Assembly (NCBI GenBank): GCA_910585995.1
Contig: CAJUGG010000021.1
Location: forward strand, 1 to 11,765
Length of the DNA stretch: 11,765 nt
Source of the DNA: an uncultured Lachnospiraceae bacterium
GTDB lineage: Bacteria; Bacillota; Clostridia; Lachnospirales; Lachnospiraceae
Direction: 5' to 3'
Under the pieces are notes generated by a model that was not told the DNA's origin, ran no database searches, and saw only the letters and a program-made list of their open reading frames with translations. Position numbers and translations under genes: made by a program. Position 1 is the first letter of the stretch. Each line of letters begins with the position of its first letter. Below are positions 11,742-11,765 of this stretch, in pieces.

Positions 11742-11765
11742 AGTAAAGAAATACAGCTGCAAAGG

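Noticed and set aside
1..11765. CRISPR arrays, tRNA or rRNA genes, and complete insertion sequences
   Set aside because: No regularly spaced repeats, cloverleaf-type sequences or rRNA segments were seen. The Rpn gene lacks detectable terminal inverted repeats or target duplications.

Overview
The window looks like the chromosome of a low-to-moderate GC anaerobic gut Clostridium relative, most likely a member of the Lachnospiraceae. The evidence is the gene order (end of era, a YqzL-like gene, recO, glycyl-tRNA synthetase), strong AGGAGG ribosome binding sites, a pyrophosphate-type phosphofructokinase beside pyruvate phosphate dikinase, and Rpn-type and Sel1-repeat proteins that are common in this family. 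No RNA gene, CRISPR array or complete insertion sequence was found. The species cannot be named from the sequence alone.

Layout. Positions 1-861 hold housekeeping genes on the + strand: the last codons of era, a 53-codon YqzL-like gene overlapping recO by 65 bases, and recO. A good promoter lies in the last bases of recO (845-873). It is followed by about 300 bases without a credible gene (874-1176), GC-rich and full of hairpins, including a perfect 22-bp stem. Next come a predicted lipoprotein (1177-1770) and glyS (1828-3216). Positions 3307-7442 carry two central carbon genes, a PPi-type 6-phosphofructokinase and ppdK, separated by a strong terminator (4562-4597) and a promoter. A short terminator-like hairpin at the predicted 5' end of the ppdK transcript suggests attenuation.

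Positions 7478-8820 are an accessory island. Two related hairpins (7478-7511 and 8780-8820) bracket a truncated GNAT acetyltransferase remnant and an Rpn-family (PD-(D/E)XK) gene, both on the minus strand. The Rpn protein seems to lack an internal block. Positions 9031-11603 form a two-gene operon with a clear promoter and a 1-base stop/start overlap. The first gene encodes a hemerythrin domain, a possible CheX-like middle domain and a response-regulator receiver; the second encodes a cytoplasmic nine-repeat Sel1-like protein with regularly placed cysteines. The window ends in the promoter region of the next gene.

How the genes work together. The phosphofructokinase and PPDK are the two glycolytic steps that can use PPi in place of ATP, so their adjacency points to PPi-saving glycolysis. 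The hemerythrin-receiver/Sel1 pair is the best candidate for a poorly described system: an oxygen- or redox-responsive phosphorelay protein with a repeat-protein partner, in an organism expected to be a strict anaerobe.
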